Shown: positions 17,447 through 25,488, counted from the first letter of the stretch. The stretch is DNA of 64,000 nucleotides from Actinomycetota bacterium (GCA_020636905.1 JACJWX010000003.1:1-64000), one strand, 5' to 3'. Translations and numbers: made by a program. Notes: generated by a model not told the origin, from the letters alone.

Positions 17447-18637
17447 CTACGGGCTTCTCCCGGCGTCGAGCCCGACGATCAGATCGAGCAGCCCTCGCGC
17501 CTCCCACAGACGGTTGCGAGCGGACTCCGTCACCGAGATGAGGACCCCGGCGGCCTCCAGCTGTTCGAGGGCGTTCGCGATGGCGGGTCGAGTGCGTCGG
17601 CTTGCAGCGACGGCGACCGGAATGGAGATGACGGGGTGGGCTGGAAGCGCCGTGATCAGGCTCCAGGCAGCCGCGTCGGCGCGGGGGTTTGCGTGCTGAC
17701 GTAGCCGGTCTCGCCAGCTTTCCTGCAACTCGCCAACACGGTGTGCGTACCGCGCCGCAAGCGCGGCCGCTTCGGCCGCCGCTGCGGCGAACAGTTCGAT
17801 CCACTCGGCGAGCCGATCTTCACGGAACAGCGTCAGTCCCCGGAGATAGCGGTCTTTGTCCCGAGCGAGGACGATGCTGATCGGAGGCACGAAGGCCGGC
17901 GCCAGCCCCCGCCGTCGGAGCACGATCTGCACCAATGCACGGCCGGTTCTTCCGTTGCCATCTTCGAAAGGGTGGATGGTCTCGAACTGTGCATGAGCGA
18001 TCGCCGCCTGTATGAGGGGCGGAAGCGTGACCTCGTTCACGAAGGCGGTGAGATCGTCGAGCAGACGGGCCAGGTGATCAGGCGGCGGAGGAACGAAGGC
18101 CGCGCCGCAGGGATTGAAATCGTTTCCACCGATCCAGTTCTGCGAGGAGCGAAACCGACCCGCGATCTGCGAGTTGGGCGCGCGTTCGAGGAGCACCTGG
18201 TGGATGTCGAGGAGGTGCTGAGGAAGCACCCTGGGAAGACCCGCCGCGTGTTCGATGGACAGTTGCATTGCATCGATGTTGGCAAGGATCTCGACGGCGC
18301 CGGGCCCGGCGCCGCGGCCCATGTCTCTCCTGGCCTCAGCGCGGGCCAGGCTGCGTGCGTCGAGCTGCATGCCCTCGACCTTCGAAGATGCGATCGACTC
18401 GGTTCGCAGGAGCAGCCTGGCAAGTGGCATCAGTTCGGGACCGGCCGCGCGATTCAGGTCTGCGATCAGCTTCTCGGCATCGGAGACGACGCCGATGACG
18501 TCGCCGGGGAGCGCGAGGTCGATGTCGGTGATCGGCGACGGAACAAACGCGTCGTATTCGCACGCACGTCGGTACCGCGGCGGTGCGTAGATCGTTGGAT
18601 CCGCCTGCCAGATCTGATGGATGTAGTGGCCTCGCAC
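17447..18637 (-). CDS. Fic family protein (probable AMP-transferase) with C-terminal winged-helix region
   Basis: Probable NMP-transferase acting on protein hydroxyl groups. 396 residues. The N-terminal Fic_N-type region (about 10-100) carries the inhibitory-helix motif [ST]xxxEG as S84-S-K-V-E88-G89, class II autoinhibition. The Fic core contains RFRSSQNWIGG and the complete active motif HPFEDGNGRTGR (222-233). Residues about 330-396 (HPVISIPVAVAASRRTRPAIANALEQLEAAGVL) look like a winged helix-turn-helix. Two palindromes lie immediately upstream (18664-18692 and 18721-18757), so self-regulation is plausible. Target proteins unknown. Confidence 0.93.
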   Translation of the reverse strand: MRGHYIHQIWQADPTIYAPPRYRRACEYDAFVPSPITDIDLALPGDVIGVVSDAEKLIADLNRAAGPELMPLARLLLRTESIASSKVEGMQLDARSLARAEARRDMGRGAGPGAVEILANIDAMQLSIEHAAGLPRVLPQHLLDIHQVLLERAPNSQIAGRFRSSQNWIGGNDFNPCGAAFVPPPPDHLARLLDDLTAFVNEVTLPPLIQAAIAHAQFETIHPFEDGNGRTGRALVQIVLRRRGLAPAFVPPISIVLARDKDRYLRGLTLFREDRLAEWIELFAAAAAEAAALAARYAHRVGELQESWRDRLRQHANPRADAAAWSLITALPAHPVISIPVAVAASRRTRPAIANALEQLEAAGVLISVTESARNRLWEARGLLDLIVGLDAGRSP

Positions 18638-18663
18638 CGCGTTCCTTGCTCGAGTTTGTGGAT

Positions 18664-18692
18664 AACGAAAGGATCGTGGCTATCCTTTCGTT
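18664..18692. promoter_or_regulatory. Proximal palindrome upstream of fic
   Basis: AACGAAAGGAT (18664-18674), 7 bases, ATCCTTTCGTT (18682-18692): a perfect 11-base inverted repeat starting 27 bases before the Fic start codon. It shares the core GAAAGGAT with the second palindrome, which argues for one binding protein. Confidence 0.65.
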
Positions 18693-18720
18693 GTTCCCAG
18701 GCAGCCTATCGCGATACCGG

Positions 18721-18757
18721 CGCTAATGAAAGTCTACGAGCGATCCTTTCATTAGCG
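18721..18757. promoter_or_regulatory. Distal palindrome upstream of fic
   Basis: CGCTAATGAAAG (18721-18732), 13 bases, CTTTCATTAGCG (18746-18757): a perfect 12-base inverted repeat. Its right half continues inwards as ATCCTTTCATT, the same core as the proximal site. The centres of the two palindromes are about 61 bases apart, close to six helical turns. Confidence 0.65.
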
Positions 18758-18893
18758 CTGGTGTTCGTTCGGGACATGAGCCCGGTCACGTTCGGGGACG
18801 ACCGCCCGCTGCACAGATGGCGCCGGAAGCGAACCGGTGCCGATGATCCGACCGCCTTCGGCGGAGGCGCGGGCAGACGGGTAGGGTCCCTCC

Positions 18894-19112
18894 ATGGCCA
18901 GATACGACTACCGATGCGAACAAGACGGCGTGTTCGAACTCTCAATGCCGCTCGGCACCCAGCCCGCGAGCGCGCCCTGCCCGGAATGCGGCGCGGACGC
19001 CCCGCGGATCTTCTCGGCGCCGCTCACCGCTCCCCCGTCGCTCGACAAGAGCGGACCGTTCGGCATGACCCGCGTTCCGGCTCCGCCGGGCGCCCGTCCA
19101 CCCGGCATGTAG
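18894..19112 (+). CDS. FmdB-like zinc-ribbon protein
   Basis: 72 residues, ARYDYRCEQDGVFELSMPLG at the start and PCPECGADAPRIFSAPL in the middle, the layout of FmdB/CxxC-CxxC putative regulatory proteins. Only the second CxxC pair is complete; the first has a single cysteine (RCEQDG). The C-terminus is proline-rich. TAGGGT lies 6 bases before the ATG, so transcription is probably leaderless. Confidence 0.8.
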   Translation: MARYDYRCEQDGVFELSMPLGTQPASAPCPECGADAPRIFSAPLTAPPSLDKSGPFGMTRVPAPPGARPPGM

Positions 19113-19615
19113 CGACCCGTCGGGCCTGAACGGGAGCCTCCAGGCCTCGGAGTCCCGTGCCGGAAGACGACCGGTCGTAGCACGCGAGCGGTACCGGAGC
19201 ATGAGGCGGGCGACGTTCTGCCAGCACCTGCCCGTTGGTCGGGCCCGAGACTGCTGGTCTCGCGAGGTCGTGCGCCCGGGGCGTCCCGTACTCCGCGGGC
19301 CGAGGCTGCCAGCAGCTGGGAACGCACATCGGGGAAGCCCCAGGCCCCCCCTGGAACTCCCCAGATGATGAGGTGGGGCTACTTCAACATCGGTCTGGAC
19401 CTCGGATACCGGGCCGGCGTCAACTTGGCCGGCAGGCGTCAAGCGGGCTGCTGTACGAAGCCCGAAAAACATGGCTTGGTCGACGCGCCCCGGGGTCCCA
19501 GATGGAATCCCGCTCCCTTCGCCGATGAGCAGCGGGGGGTGAAGATGGATCTCACCGGACGGAAATGTCCGACTGGAATCGACTCGCGATCTGAAGGCCG
19601 GTTGACCAGCTCTGC
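19113..19615. other. Intergenic region without a recognisable gene
   Basis: About 500 bases between the FmdB-like gene and the PIN-like gene. No reading frame here has a ribosome site or family resemblance. The only structure is the hairpin and flank at 19329-19376 that resembles the tmRNA terminator. I looked for RNase P RNA, SRP RNA and tRNA signatures and saw none. Confidence 0.5.
19329..19376. repeat. Left copy of an imperfect direct repeat of the ssrA terminator and 3' flank
   Basis: 48 bases that align with 21912-21962 at roughly 80 percent with small gaps. Shared blocks are TCGGGGA, AGCC, CAGG, CCCTG, AACT, CCCC, GATG and TGAGGTGG. The hairpin (GGGGA 19331-19335 with TCCCC 19358-19362, CCAGG with CCTGG inside) has lost AG and CT from opposite arms, a compensatory change. 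The repeat brackets the XRE/ImmA/PIN module on its left. Confidence 0.5.
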
Positions 19616-20319
19616 CTAGGGATGTCCCTTACGCCGTTTCGCGGCATCGCCCTGAGCGCGACGCTGCTGTTTCTTCTCCTCATCTCGCCGCCGCCGCGCA
19701 CCCTTGCCCGCTCGCACCTTTTGGTGGACCGCCTTCGCTGCCTGAGAATCTCGCTTGGCGATTGCCTGGCGGAAGTCCTCCATCGTCGCCTTGCTGTTCT
19801 TTCCGGCGTTGGCTCTCCAAAGCGAGAACGCAGTCTCGACGGGGAGTGTGCTCTCGCTGAACATTTCTTCGACGATCATGCACGCGTTGGTCCACCGAAC
19901 CCCGTGCGACTGTGCGAGGCTCTTCCCGAGGCCATCGGACACCAGCATCTGGTAGCGGTCCTCCGCGTCCTTCGCGTAGACCGCCGTCGACACCTCGCCG
20001 GCGTTCTCTTTTGGTGCATATCGGGAGTGTTGTGGAAGCTGAGCGCTTGGGCGACCTCAAGTGACTGCGCAACCGTCAGCTCAAGCACATGCTCGTCGTC
20101 AGGCCAACCGGACTCCATGAGAGTGGCGACGGCCGGGAACTTGTTCCGGAGATTGCCCCTCAACTCCTCCGCGACCGGCGCGACCACGTACAGGCGCTGG
20201 CGCCCTCCGATGTGCTCGAAGAACACGTCGATCAGACCGGCATTCGTGAGGGTGACGATGATGTCGGAGTCCGACAGCGGCAGTCCTTCACCTTGGACGC
20301 TCCATTCCGAAGGACTCAC
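19616..20319 (-). pseudogene. PIN-like domain protein, frameshifted
   Basis: Third gene of the XRE-peptidase operon. It starts GTG 2 bases after the preceding stop codon. The first frame reads LSDSDIIVTLTNAGLIDVF and continues to ...SLEVAQALSFHNTPDMHQK. The second frame continues with ENAGEVSTAVYAKDAEDRYQ, LVSDGLGKSLAQSHGVRWTN and a lysine/arginine-rich tail. Joined, they match the PIN-like nuclease pattern (acidic residue in strand 1, GE..TA helix, LVSD.G..LA..G). The break is at a run of four A on the minus strand (20009-20012); one extra A would restore the frame. Either a sequencing error or an inactivated toxin/nuclease. The domain call is by pattern and not certain. Confidence 0.6.
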
Positions 20320-20321
20320 GC

Positions 20322-21098
20322 CTACGCGTCCTCTACCTCACCGCGGGTGACCTCAGACCATGCGACAAGATCTTCCACTCGTACGCCGGAGGGGAGATGG
20401 CGGCTCACGACATCTGCGCCGAATCCTTCTCGGTCGAGAAGGGAGACCAACCGCTTCTGAAACTCGGGTGGCAACCAGACCCCGCGCTCGCACGCTTGCG
20501 AGACGCTGTCAACGATGCGGGGCATCGACAACCGATCCATGAGGTCGAGGTGGGCTCCGGCCTCGAGTAAACCATCGAGACGGGTCCGCAGTGTCCGGCC
20601 CACTCTCTCGATTGTGTTGAGACGGATGAGCATTGCTTTGGCGCTGACACCAAAGTCACAGGCGAGCCGGCAGAGCGACTCGAGGTCCACAGCCTTCTCC
20701 CCGTGAGTCTCGAACCAGCGCGAGATCGCAGGCCGGGGCATGAGGAAGGCTGCTGAGAACTCGTTGGCGGCTCGCTCCAGGGGATCCCGCGAGCCAGGCA
20801 TCACCGTCTCAGGCGCGCGAGCGCCGTGCCCCAGCCGATGGTGGCCGTACTCGTGGGCGAGAGTGAATCGCGTTCGCTGAGGGCTCTTGCTGAGATTGAG
20901 CAAGACGAACGGGATGCCCTGGCTGAGCTGGTAGGCGCCGTCCGGCCCGTTCCGCCCGAGCTTTTCTCCGAACACGCGGACGCCTCCTGAGGCTTCGAGA
21001 AGCCTCAGGAGGTCAGGCACGGGCGAACCATCCCCGATAGAGAGAACACGCCTCGCTTCGAGGGCAGCAGCTTCCGGGCTTGCCCCTAGGGCGCCCAC
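20322..21098 (-). CDS. ImmA/IrrE family metallopeptidase
   Basis: Zinc peptidase of the COG2856 type, 258 residues. The gluzincin motif is HEYGHHRLGH (HEYGH at 82-86), with the third ligand region RDPLERAANEFSAAFLMPRP. The C-terminal half (about 130-258) is helical and without a recognised domain. It starts with GTG inside the end of the XRE gene (13-base overlap), so regulator and peptidase are coupled. Such peptidases typically cleave a partner regulator (ImmA cleaves ImmR, IrrE cleaves DdrO); the adjacent XRE protein is the obvious candidate substrate. Confidence 0.92.
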   Translation of the reverse strand: MGALGASPEAAALEARRVLSIGDGSPVPDLLRLLEASGGVRVFGEKLGRNGPDGAYQLSQGIPFVLLNLSKSPQRTRFTLAHEYGHHRLGHGARAPETVMPGSRDPLERAANEFSAAFLMPRPAISRWFETHGEKAVDLESLCRLACDFGVSAKAMLIRLNTIERVGRTLRTRLDGLLEAGAHLDLMDRLSMPRIVDSVSQACERGVWLPPEFQKRLVSLLDREGFGADVVSRHLPSGVRVEDLVAWSEVTRGEVEDA

Positions 21099-21415
21099 AG
21101 CTTGGCCCCGAAGAACGCATCGATACGGCGCCCGAAGATGCGAGTGGCTTCGAGGGTTGCCTCGTCGGCGGCTTCGCCCTGCCGAAGCAGCACCAACTCT
21201 TCCTCGGGCTGGGAAAACAAGCTGAGGGGCACGTCGTAGTGGCGAGCCAGTGCCAACAGCTCAACTGCGGTCACGGACCGATACCCCGACTCGAGACGAC
21301 TGACCGTCGCCTGGTCAACACCCAAGACTACCCCGAGGTCTGTTTGGTTGTCCCCTGCGGCCTCCCGCAGGCGTCGAACCGCTGCACCCACCTGCTCGTC
21401 CGTCAGAGTCACCAT
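21086..21415 (-). CDS. XRE family transcriptional regulator
   Basis: DNA-binding repressor-type protein, 109 residues from the ATG at 21415, which has GAGGGGGAC directly upstream. The helix-turn-helix is VGAAVRRLREAAGDNQTDLG followed by VVLGVDQATVSRLESGYRSVTAVELLALARHYDVPLSLF (about 10-65). The C-terminal 45 residues (EEELVLLRQGEAADEATLEATRIFGRR) may be the oligomerisation or cleavage region. First gene of the three-gene operon with the ImmA-like peptidase and the PIN-like gene. Confidence 0.93.
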   Translation of the reverse strand: MVTLTDEQVGAAVRRLREAAGDNQTDLGVVLGVDQATVSRLESGYRSVTAVELLALARHYDVPLSLFSQPEEELVLLRQGEAADEATLEATRIFGRRIDAFFGAKLWAP

Positions 21416-21455
21416 GTCCCCCTCTTCGCTATGAATGTGAATCTCGCATAATCGT

Positions 21456-21485
21456 ATGCTGCTCATGCAATCCCCTATGCAGCAT
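21456..21485. promoter_or_regulatory. Possible operator of the XRE operon
   Basis: ATGCTGC (21456-21462) and GCAGCAT (21479-21485), a perfect 7-base inverted repeat with a 16-base spacer, 41 bases upstream of the XRE start codon. The surrounding 50 bases are distinctly AT-richer, with minus-strand TACGAT and GATTAT as possible -10 boxes. Confidence 0.4.
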
Positions 21486-21911
21486 CGGGCCAGCAAGCTC
21501 CGGGCTTGAGGCGATTGGCCAGGGCAGGTGCCTGCCTCTTCCGGACACGGGCCTGGAATGCCGCCGACCTAGTCGGCGGAGGCGTGGGAGGCGTACGGCC
21601 GCCTACACACCGCAAGATCCACATCCTCCGAGCATTGGCAGACCACTACGTGACCGAACATCGTCGAAGCAGCGGGCTGAGGATGTGTTCGAGGTGTCGC
21701 CCGATTCGTTCCCGGCTACCCCTCGGGCCCTTGCCCGCGTACCTCTCGTACAGGCCGCGCATCAACAGGTGAGTGAGCTGAGCTCGGAACAACCCCGGGT
21801 GCGGGAGGCGCTGTCTGCGTTCAGGTCTTCGCGACCCCCGAAGCGCTCCCGGCCGACTCGACGACTCCCAGAACCCCCTCGCGAAGGCCGTTCCTGGCCC
21901 TCAAAACGAGT
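21486..21911. other. Intergenic region between the XRE operon and the tmRNA terminator
   Basis: About 425 bases with no convincing gene. A minus-strand frame (about 21830 to 21646) reads QLTHLLMRGLYERYAGKGPR, which looks protein-like but lacks a start site and neighbours, so it may be a remnant. No repeats beyond those listed. Confidence 0.4.
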
Positions 21912-21962
21912 TCGGGGAGAGCCTCAGGACCATCCCTGAAACTCTCCCCGATGTTGAGGTGG
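21912..21962. repeat. Right copy of the direct repeat, overlapping the ssrA 3' end
   Basis: 51 bases that contain the tmRNA terminator and the last bases of the mature tmRNA acceptor end; partner of 19329-19376, same orientation, about 2.58 kb apart. This is where an att duplication would be expected if the intervening XRE module had entered at the tmRNA 3' end. Confidence 0.5.
21913..21950 (-). terminator. Intrinsic terminator of the tmRNA gene
   Basis: CGGGGAGAG (21913-21921) pairs with CTCTCCCCG (21942-21950); inside, TCAGG (21924-21928) pairs with CCTGA (21935-21939). It begins 7 bases after the tmRNA 3' end in the transcribed direction. Confidence 0.8.
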
Positions 21963-22327
21963 ACCCGGCCGGCACTGCCCCGGCGTCCGAAAGCCTTCAG
22001 ATGTCAGCTTCTCCGAGCGCAGCCGTCAGGAAGATCTCACGGGTGGCGGTCCTGTCGGCACACCGTCCACCACGCCAGGTTGTCCTGCAATCTCATCCGC
22101 CGACCGACAGCCGTTGCCGACGAACCAGAACCACTTTCTGACACCGGTGATCTCCCTCGTGGCCCGAAGGGAGGCCGATGGCTCTCAGTTACTGCGGGTT
22201 AGGCAGCGAGAGCGAGCTTAGGAGAAGACTCCGCAGCTACGTGTGTTCCCGGTTGGTAACGCGGTCCACCGGGTCCGCGGCTCGCTGACCGACATCCTCC
22301 TTGCCCCGTCGAAACTGGATCGGGCCC
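21958..22327 (-). ncRNA. ssrA: tmRNA (transfer-messenger RNA)
   Basis: Rescues stalled ribosomes together with SmpB. The 5' end GGGCCCG (22321-22327) pairs with the 3' CGGGTCC (21961-21967, one G-U). The 5' half contains the conserved AGTTTCGACGGGG. The tag frame at 22199-22234 reads AESSPKLALAA followed by TAA, the typical LALAA degradation end; an extra Ala may precede it. The T stem is GCCGG/CCGGC with loop GGCAGTG, which departs from the normal TTCRANY consensus. Only CC of the CCA end is encoded. Length about 370 bases. smpB and an RNase R-like gene are close by on the same strand. Confidence 0.93.
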
Positions 22328-22337
22328 AGATGCGGTC

Positions 22338-22366
22338 AGGGTAGCACCGCGCCGACGTCAGCGGAA
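22338..22366 (-). promoter_or_regulatory. Candidate promoter of ssrA
   Basis: Minus-strand TTCCGC (22361-22366), 17 bases, TACCCT (22338-22343), 10 bases before the mature 5' end. The -10 box has only the three key positions; the position relative to the RNA is right. Confidence 0.4.
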
Positions 22367-22456
22367 TTGGCCCTTTGGAGACGCGGGGTCGGCGCCGATA
22401 TTTGCTCTACGACCGCGCCGGTCGTGATCTAACACGCACCCACACGCAAGGACGCC

Positions 22457-24961
22457 ATGGGATCCACACGCCTCGCTCGCGCGCTCTGCGCGGCACTCGC
22501 CGCCACCGCCGTGATGCCTGCCGTCGCATCGGCCGCCACCGACGTCTGGTCGGCCACCGCAACCCAGAAGGTCTTCCCGGACACGACACGCGCCGCGGAC
22601 TCTCCTTCGGGCGTCGACCTCGCCGCCGGGCGTGACGAGTACGAGGGCGCGCAGGTCGTGATTCGCAGTGACGATCCGCTCACGGTGACGCCACGCATCA
22701 CCGATCTCAGCGGGCCAGGCACGATCGCCGCGAGCAACGTCGAGTTCTTCCGCGTGGCGTACGTGAAGCTGCCCGAGCCGAGCACCGGCGTCGACCGCCT
22801 GGAGGGCGACGGGCGCTACCCCGACCCATTGGTCCCGATCACCAAGTCGGTGGCCGTCCCCGGCGGCGAGACCACCAGCATCTACGCGCTGGTGCACGTG
22901 CCGGCCGGAGCACCGGCGGGCACCTACACCGGCACCATCAGCCTCGGGGCAGCCGGCCAGGTGCCGGTGAGCCTGCAGGTCGCACCGGTGACCGTGAGCC
23001 GTGACGAATACAAGATGGTCGCGCGGCTCTCGATGCTCAGCCTGGCCGACGCCCACGGTGTCTCCACGACCGATCCCCAGTTCATCGACGGCGTCTACGG
23101 TTCGCTGCTGCCGATGCTGCGTCAGCACGGTGTGAGCCCGGGAAGCGCCCCCATCGTCACCGAGACCGCCGACTCCGCGGGCAACATCACCTGGCGCGAC
23201 GGGAACGACGGCCGGCTCACCAACTTCCTCAACATGGACTGGGCGGCGCAGGAGATGCCCTTCCTGCCGAACAAGCCCTTCATCGACCGCACCTACACGC
23301 AGGATGCGCGGCGACGGACGGCGGCCCAGTCGCTGGCGAGCAGGTACGGCGCGCGCACCTCCACCACGTTCTCGATTCCGGTGGACGAACCACGCCCCTA
23401 CGAGTACTCGACCGTGGTTCGAGCGGCCAACCAGCTGCACTCGGCCAACCCGCCCATCCCGGTGATGGCCACCGAAGCGCCCTCGAAGGCCGCGTGGTCC
23501 GCGCTGCGCAACGCCGTCGACATCTGGACGCCGCCGCTCTGGGACCACTACAAGGACCCGGAGTCGACCCGGAAGGTACTCGCCGCCGGCAAGCGCCTGT
23601 GGTGGTACGTCTACGGCAGCGACGTGCAGCGGTTCACCCCCAACGTGCTCATCGACAAGCCGAGCACCGAGCCCCGCGTCATGGGCTGGCTGGCCGAGAA
23701 GGACGGGATCGAAGGCTTCTACTACTGGGGTCTCAACAACTGGGGCTACGGAACGGACAGCCAGAACCCGTACTCGAACCCGTGGTTCCTGAGCCACACC
23801 AAGATCGACGTCACCTGCGGCACCGGCCGCAAGCGGAAGGTGGGCGGCAACGGTGAGGCCAGCGTGATCTGGCCGGGCCCGTCCCCGTCGCAGCCCGCCT
23901 ACGGCTCGCTGCGCCTGGAGGCGCTGCGCGACGGCGCGGAGGACTACTCGCTGCTGCAGCAGCTCAAGCGGTCGGACGCGGCCTACCACGACGAGGTGCT
24001 GGCCGGGATCGCCCGCCCCTACTCGGGCACCTCCGACGGCCAGGACGCGTGTGGCGACCTGTCTCGTCCCGGGTACCTGCCGGTCGTCGAGACGGATCCG
24101 GGCGCACTCGACGCCGCCCGCCGCGCCGTCCTGGCACGGCTGTCGGGAACCGCGCTGCCGACCCTGCGTGGTCGCGTCGCCTTTGCCGGACGCGCCCGGC
24201 AGCGCCGCCGTGCCCGCAGCCTCGGCTTCGAAGCTCGCGGGGTTCCCGGAGCGGTCGTCCGCTTCAACGGGTTCGAGACCACCACCAACCGGGCCGGCTA
24301 CTGGACGCTCAAGGACGTTCCAAACGTCCCGGGAACCCTCACGATCAGCCGTGACCCGGCAGGGACCATCGATCCGACGAGTGTCGAGGTGACCAGCGAG
24401 AACCTGGCGTCAGGAACGGTCGACGTCCCCAGGATCCCGGTTCCCAACGGCCGCCTGGTGAAGGATTCGGCCCTGGGCCGCTTCACCGCGGTACGGCGTC
24501 CCGCTTCGGTGAAGAACCTCAAGAACGGGGTGATCGTCAAGATCGGCAACAGCTACTCCGCCGACGGGAAGAGCCGCTACAGGGCCGGGGCCGGCACGCC
24601 GGCGGTGAACGCGTACTACCCCCGCGTGCGCAACACCCGCCCCGCCCGCAACTGGAAGCCGTACCGCTACCTGGACATGACCGTTCAGGTACTCAAGAAC
24701 GCCAAGCCAGGTGAGCGCTGGGCGCTCATCGTGACGCCGGGCGGGCACTTCACGAACTCACGGGCCGTGGTGCTGGGCCGCAAGCTGCAACACGTACGGA
24801 TCGACCTGCGCGGTCGCCACCCGCAGAAGGGCTTCATGAAGCGGATGAACGACGTCCAGTACGTCCGGTTCGGCGTGCAGAGCGCGCTTCCGGCGAACTG
24901 GCGCGGGAATCACCGCCCGACGGTTCGCCTGAAGATCACCGACATGGTGCTGGTGAAGTAG
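22457..24961 (+). CDS. Secreted DUF4091 (glycoside hydrolase-like) protein
   Basis: Exported protein of 834 residues. Signal peptide 1-27 (ARALCAALAATAVMPAVASA). An N-terminal beta domain (about 30-175) precedes a region with EYKMVARLSMLSL..., TFSIPVDEPRPYEY, MATEAPS, LWWYVYGSDVQRFTPN and GIEGFYYWGLNNWGYG, and then LRLEALRDGAEDYSLLQQL. The last two segments are the DUF4091 signature found in GH123-like proteins. A basic linker, a carboxypeptidase-regulatory-like beta domain (FEARGVPGAVVRFNGFETTTNRAGYW) and a C-terminal beta domain follow. The substrate is unknown. It lies on the opposite strand between ssrA and smpB. Confidence 0.85.
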   Translation: MGSTRLARALCAALAATAVMPAVASAATDVWSATATQKVFPDTTRAADSPSGVDLAAGRDEYEGAQVVIRSDDPLTVTPRITDLSGPGTIAASNVEFFRVAYVKLPEPSTGVDRLEGDGRYPDPLVPITKSVAVPGGETTSIYALVHVPAGAPAGTYTGTISLGAAGQVPVSLQVAPVTVSRDEYKMVARLSMLSLADAHGVSTTDPQFIDGVYGSLLPMLRQHGVSPGSAPIVTETADSAGNITWRDGNDGRLTNFLNMDWAAQEMPFLPNKPFIDRTYTQDARRRTAAQSLASRYGARTSTTFSIPVDEPRPYEYSTVVRAANQLHSANPPIPVMATEAPSKAAWSALRNAVDIWTPPLWDHYKDPESTRKVLAAGKRLWWYVYGSDVQRFTPNVLIDKPSTEPRVMGWLAEKDGIEGFYYWGLNNWGYGTDSQNPYSNPWFLSHTKIDVTCGTGRKRKVGGNGEASVIWPGPSPSQPAYGSLRLEALRDGAEDYSLLQQLKRSDAAYHDEVLAGIARPYSGTSDGQDACGDLSRPGYLPVVETDPGALDAARRAVLARLSGTALPTLRGRVAFAGRARQRRRARSLGFEARGVPGAVVRFNGFETTTNRAGYWTLKDVPNVPGTLTISRDPAGTIDPTSVEVTSENLASGTVDVPRIPVPNGRLVKDSALGRFTAVRRPASVKNLKNGVIVKIGNSYSADGKSRYRAGAGTPAVNAYYPRVRNTRPARNWKPYRYLDMTVQVLKNAKPGERWALIVTPGGHFTNSRAVVLGRKLQHVRIDLRGRHPQKGFMKRMNDVQYVRFGVQSALPANWRGNHRPTVRLKITDMVLVK

Positions 24962-24972
24962 TCAGCTCGCGA

Positions 24973-25000
24973 CGGGTGGCCCGGTCGGCCGGGTCACCCG
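24973..25000. terminator. Bidirectional terminator between the DUF4091 gene and smpB
   Basis: A 12-base stem (CGGGTGGCCCGG with CCGGGTCACCCG, one G-U) closes a TCGG tetraloop. It lies 11 bases after the stop of the plus-strand gene and covers the smpB stop codon. Confidence 0.8.
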
Positions 25001-25488
25001 CGCTTGTTCGCCCGTGCCAGATCCCGGTCGGTCTCGCGTTTGATGATCGTCTGGCGCTTGTCGTGGACCGACTTTCCGCGACCCAGTCCGACCTCGACCT
25101 TGGCCCGGCCCTCCTTGAAGTAGAGCCGTAGCGGCACCAGCGCCAGCCCCTTCTCGCGCAGGCGGTCGGCGAACCGTTCGATCTCACGCCGGTGCATGAG
25201 CAGCTTCCGGGTACGGTCCGGCAGGTGTCCGCTCATGCCGGCGTTGGCGTATTCCGGGATGTTGGCGCCGACCAACCACGCCTCGCCGTCGCGGATCACC
25301 ACGTAGGCCTCGCCGATGGTGGCGCCGTGGTCGCGCAGCCCCTTCACCTCGGTGCCCTGCAGCACCAGGCCGGCCTCGACCCGTTCGAGGATCTCGTATT
25401 CGAAGCGAGCGCGGCGGTTCTGCGCGATGTCGCGGAACCGTTCGTCCTTCGTGCCGTTGCCGGCGGTTTTCTTGCTGCGGCGTGCCAT
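24994..25488 (-). CDS. smpB: SsrA-binding protein SmpB
   Basis: Binds tmRNA and mimics the anticodon arm in the ribosomal A site. 164 residues with the OB-fold core NRRARFEYEILERVEAGLVL, LQGTEVKGLRD, GEAYVVIRDGEAWLVGANIPEY and HRREIERFADRLREKGLALVPLRLYF, followed by KVEVGLGRGKSVHDKRQTI and the basic tail that probes the mRNA channel. It follows the RNase gene by 43 bases, the conserved rnr-smpB order. Confidence 0.98.
   Translation of the reverse strand: MARRSKKTAGNGTKDERFRDIAQNRRARFEYEILERVEAGLVLQGTEVKGLRDHGATIGEAYVVIRDGEAWLVGANIPEYANAGMSGHLPDRTRKLLMHRREIERFADRLREKGLALVPLRLYFKEGRAKVEVGLGRGKSVHDKRQTIIKRETDRDLARANKRG

Noticed and set aside
19113..19615. RNase P RNA, SRP RNA or second tmRNA in the 500-base gap
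   Set aside because: None of the conserved core strings of these RNAs and no second proteolysis tag were found; only the terminator-like repeat is present.
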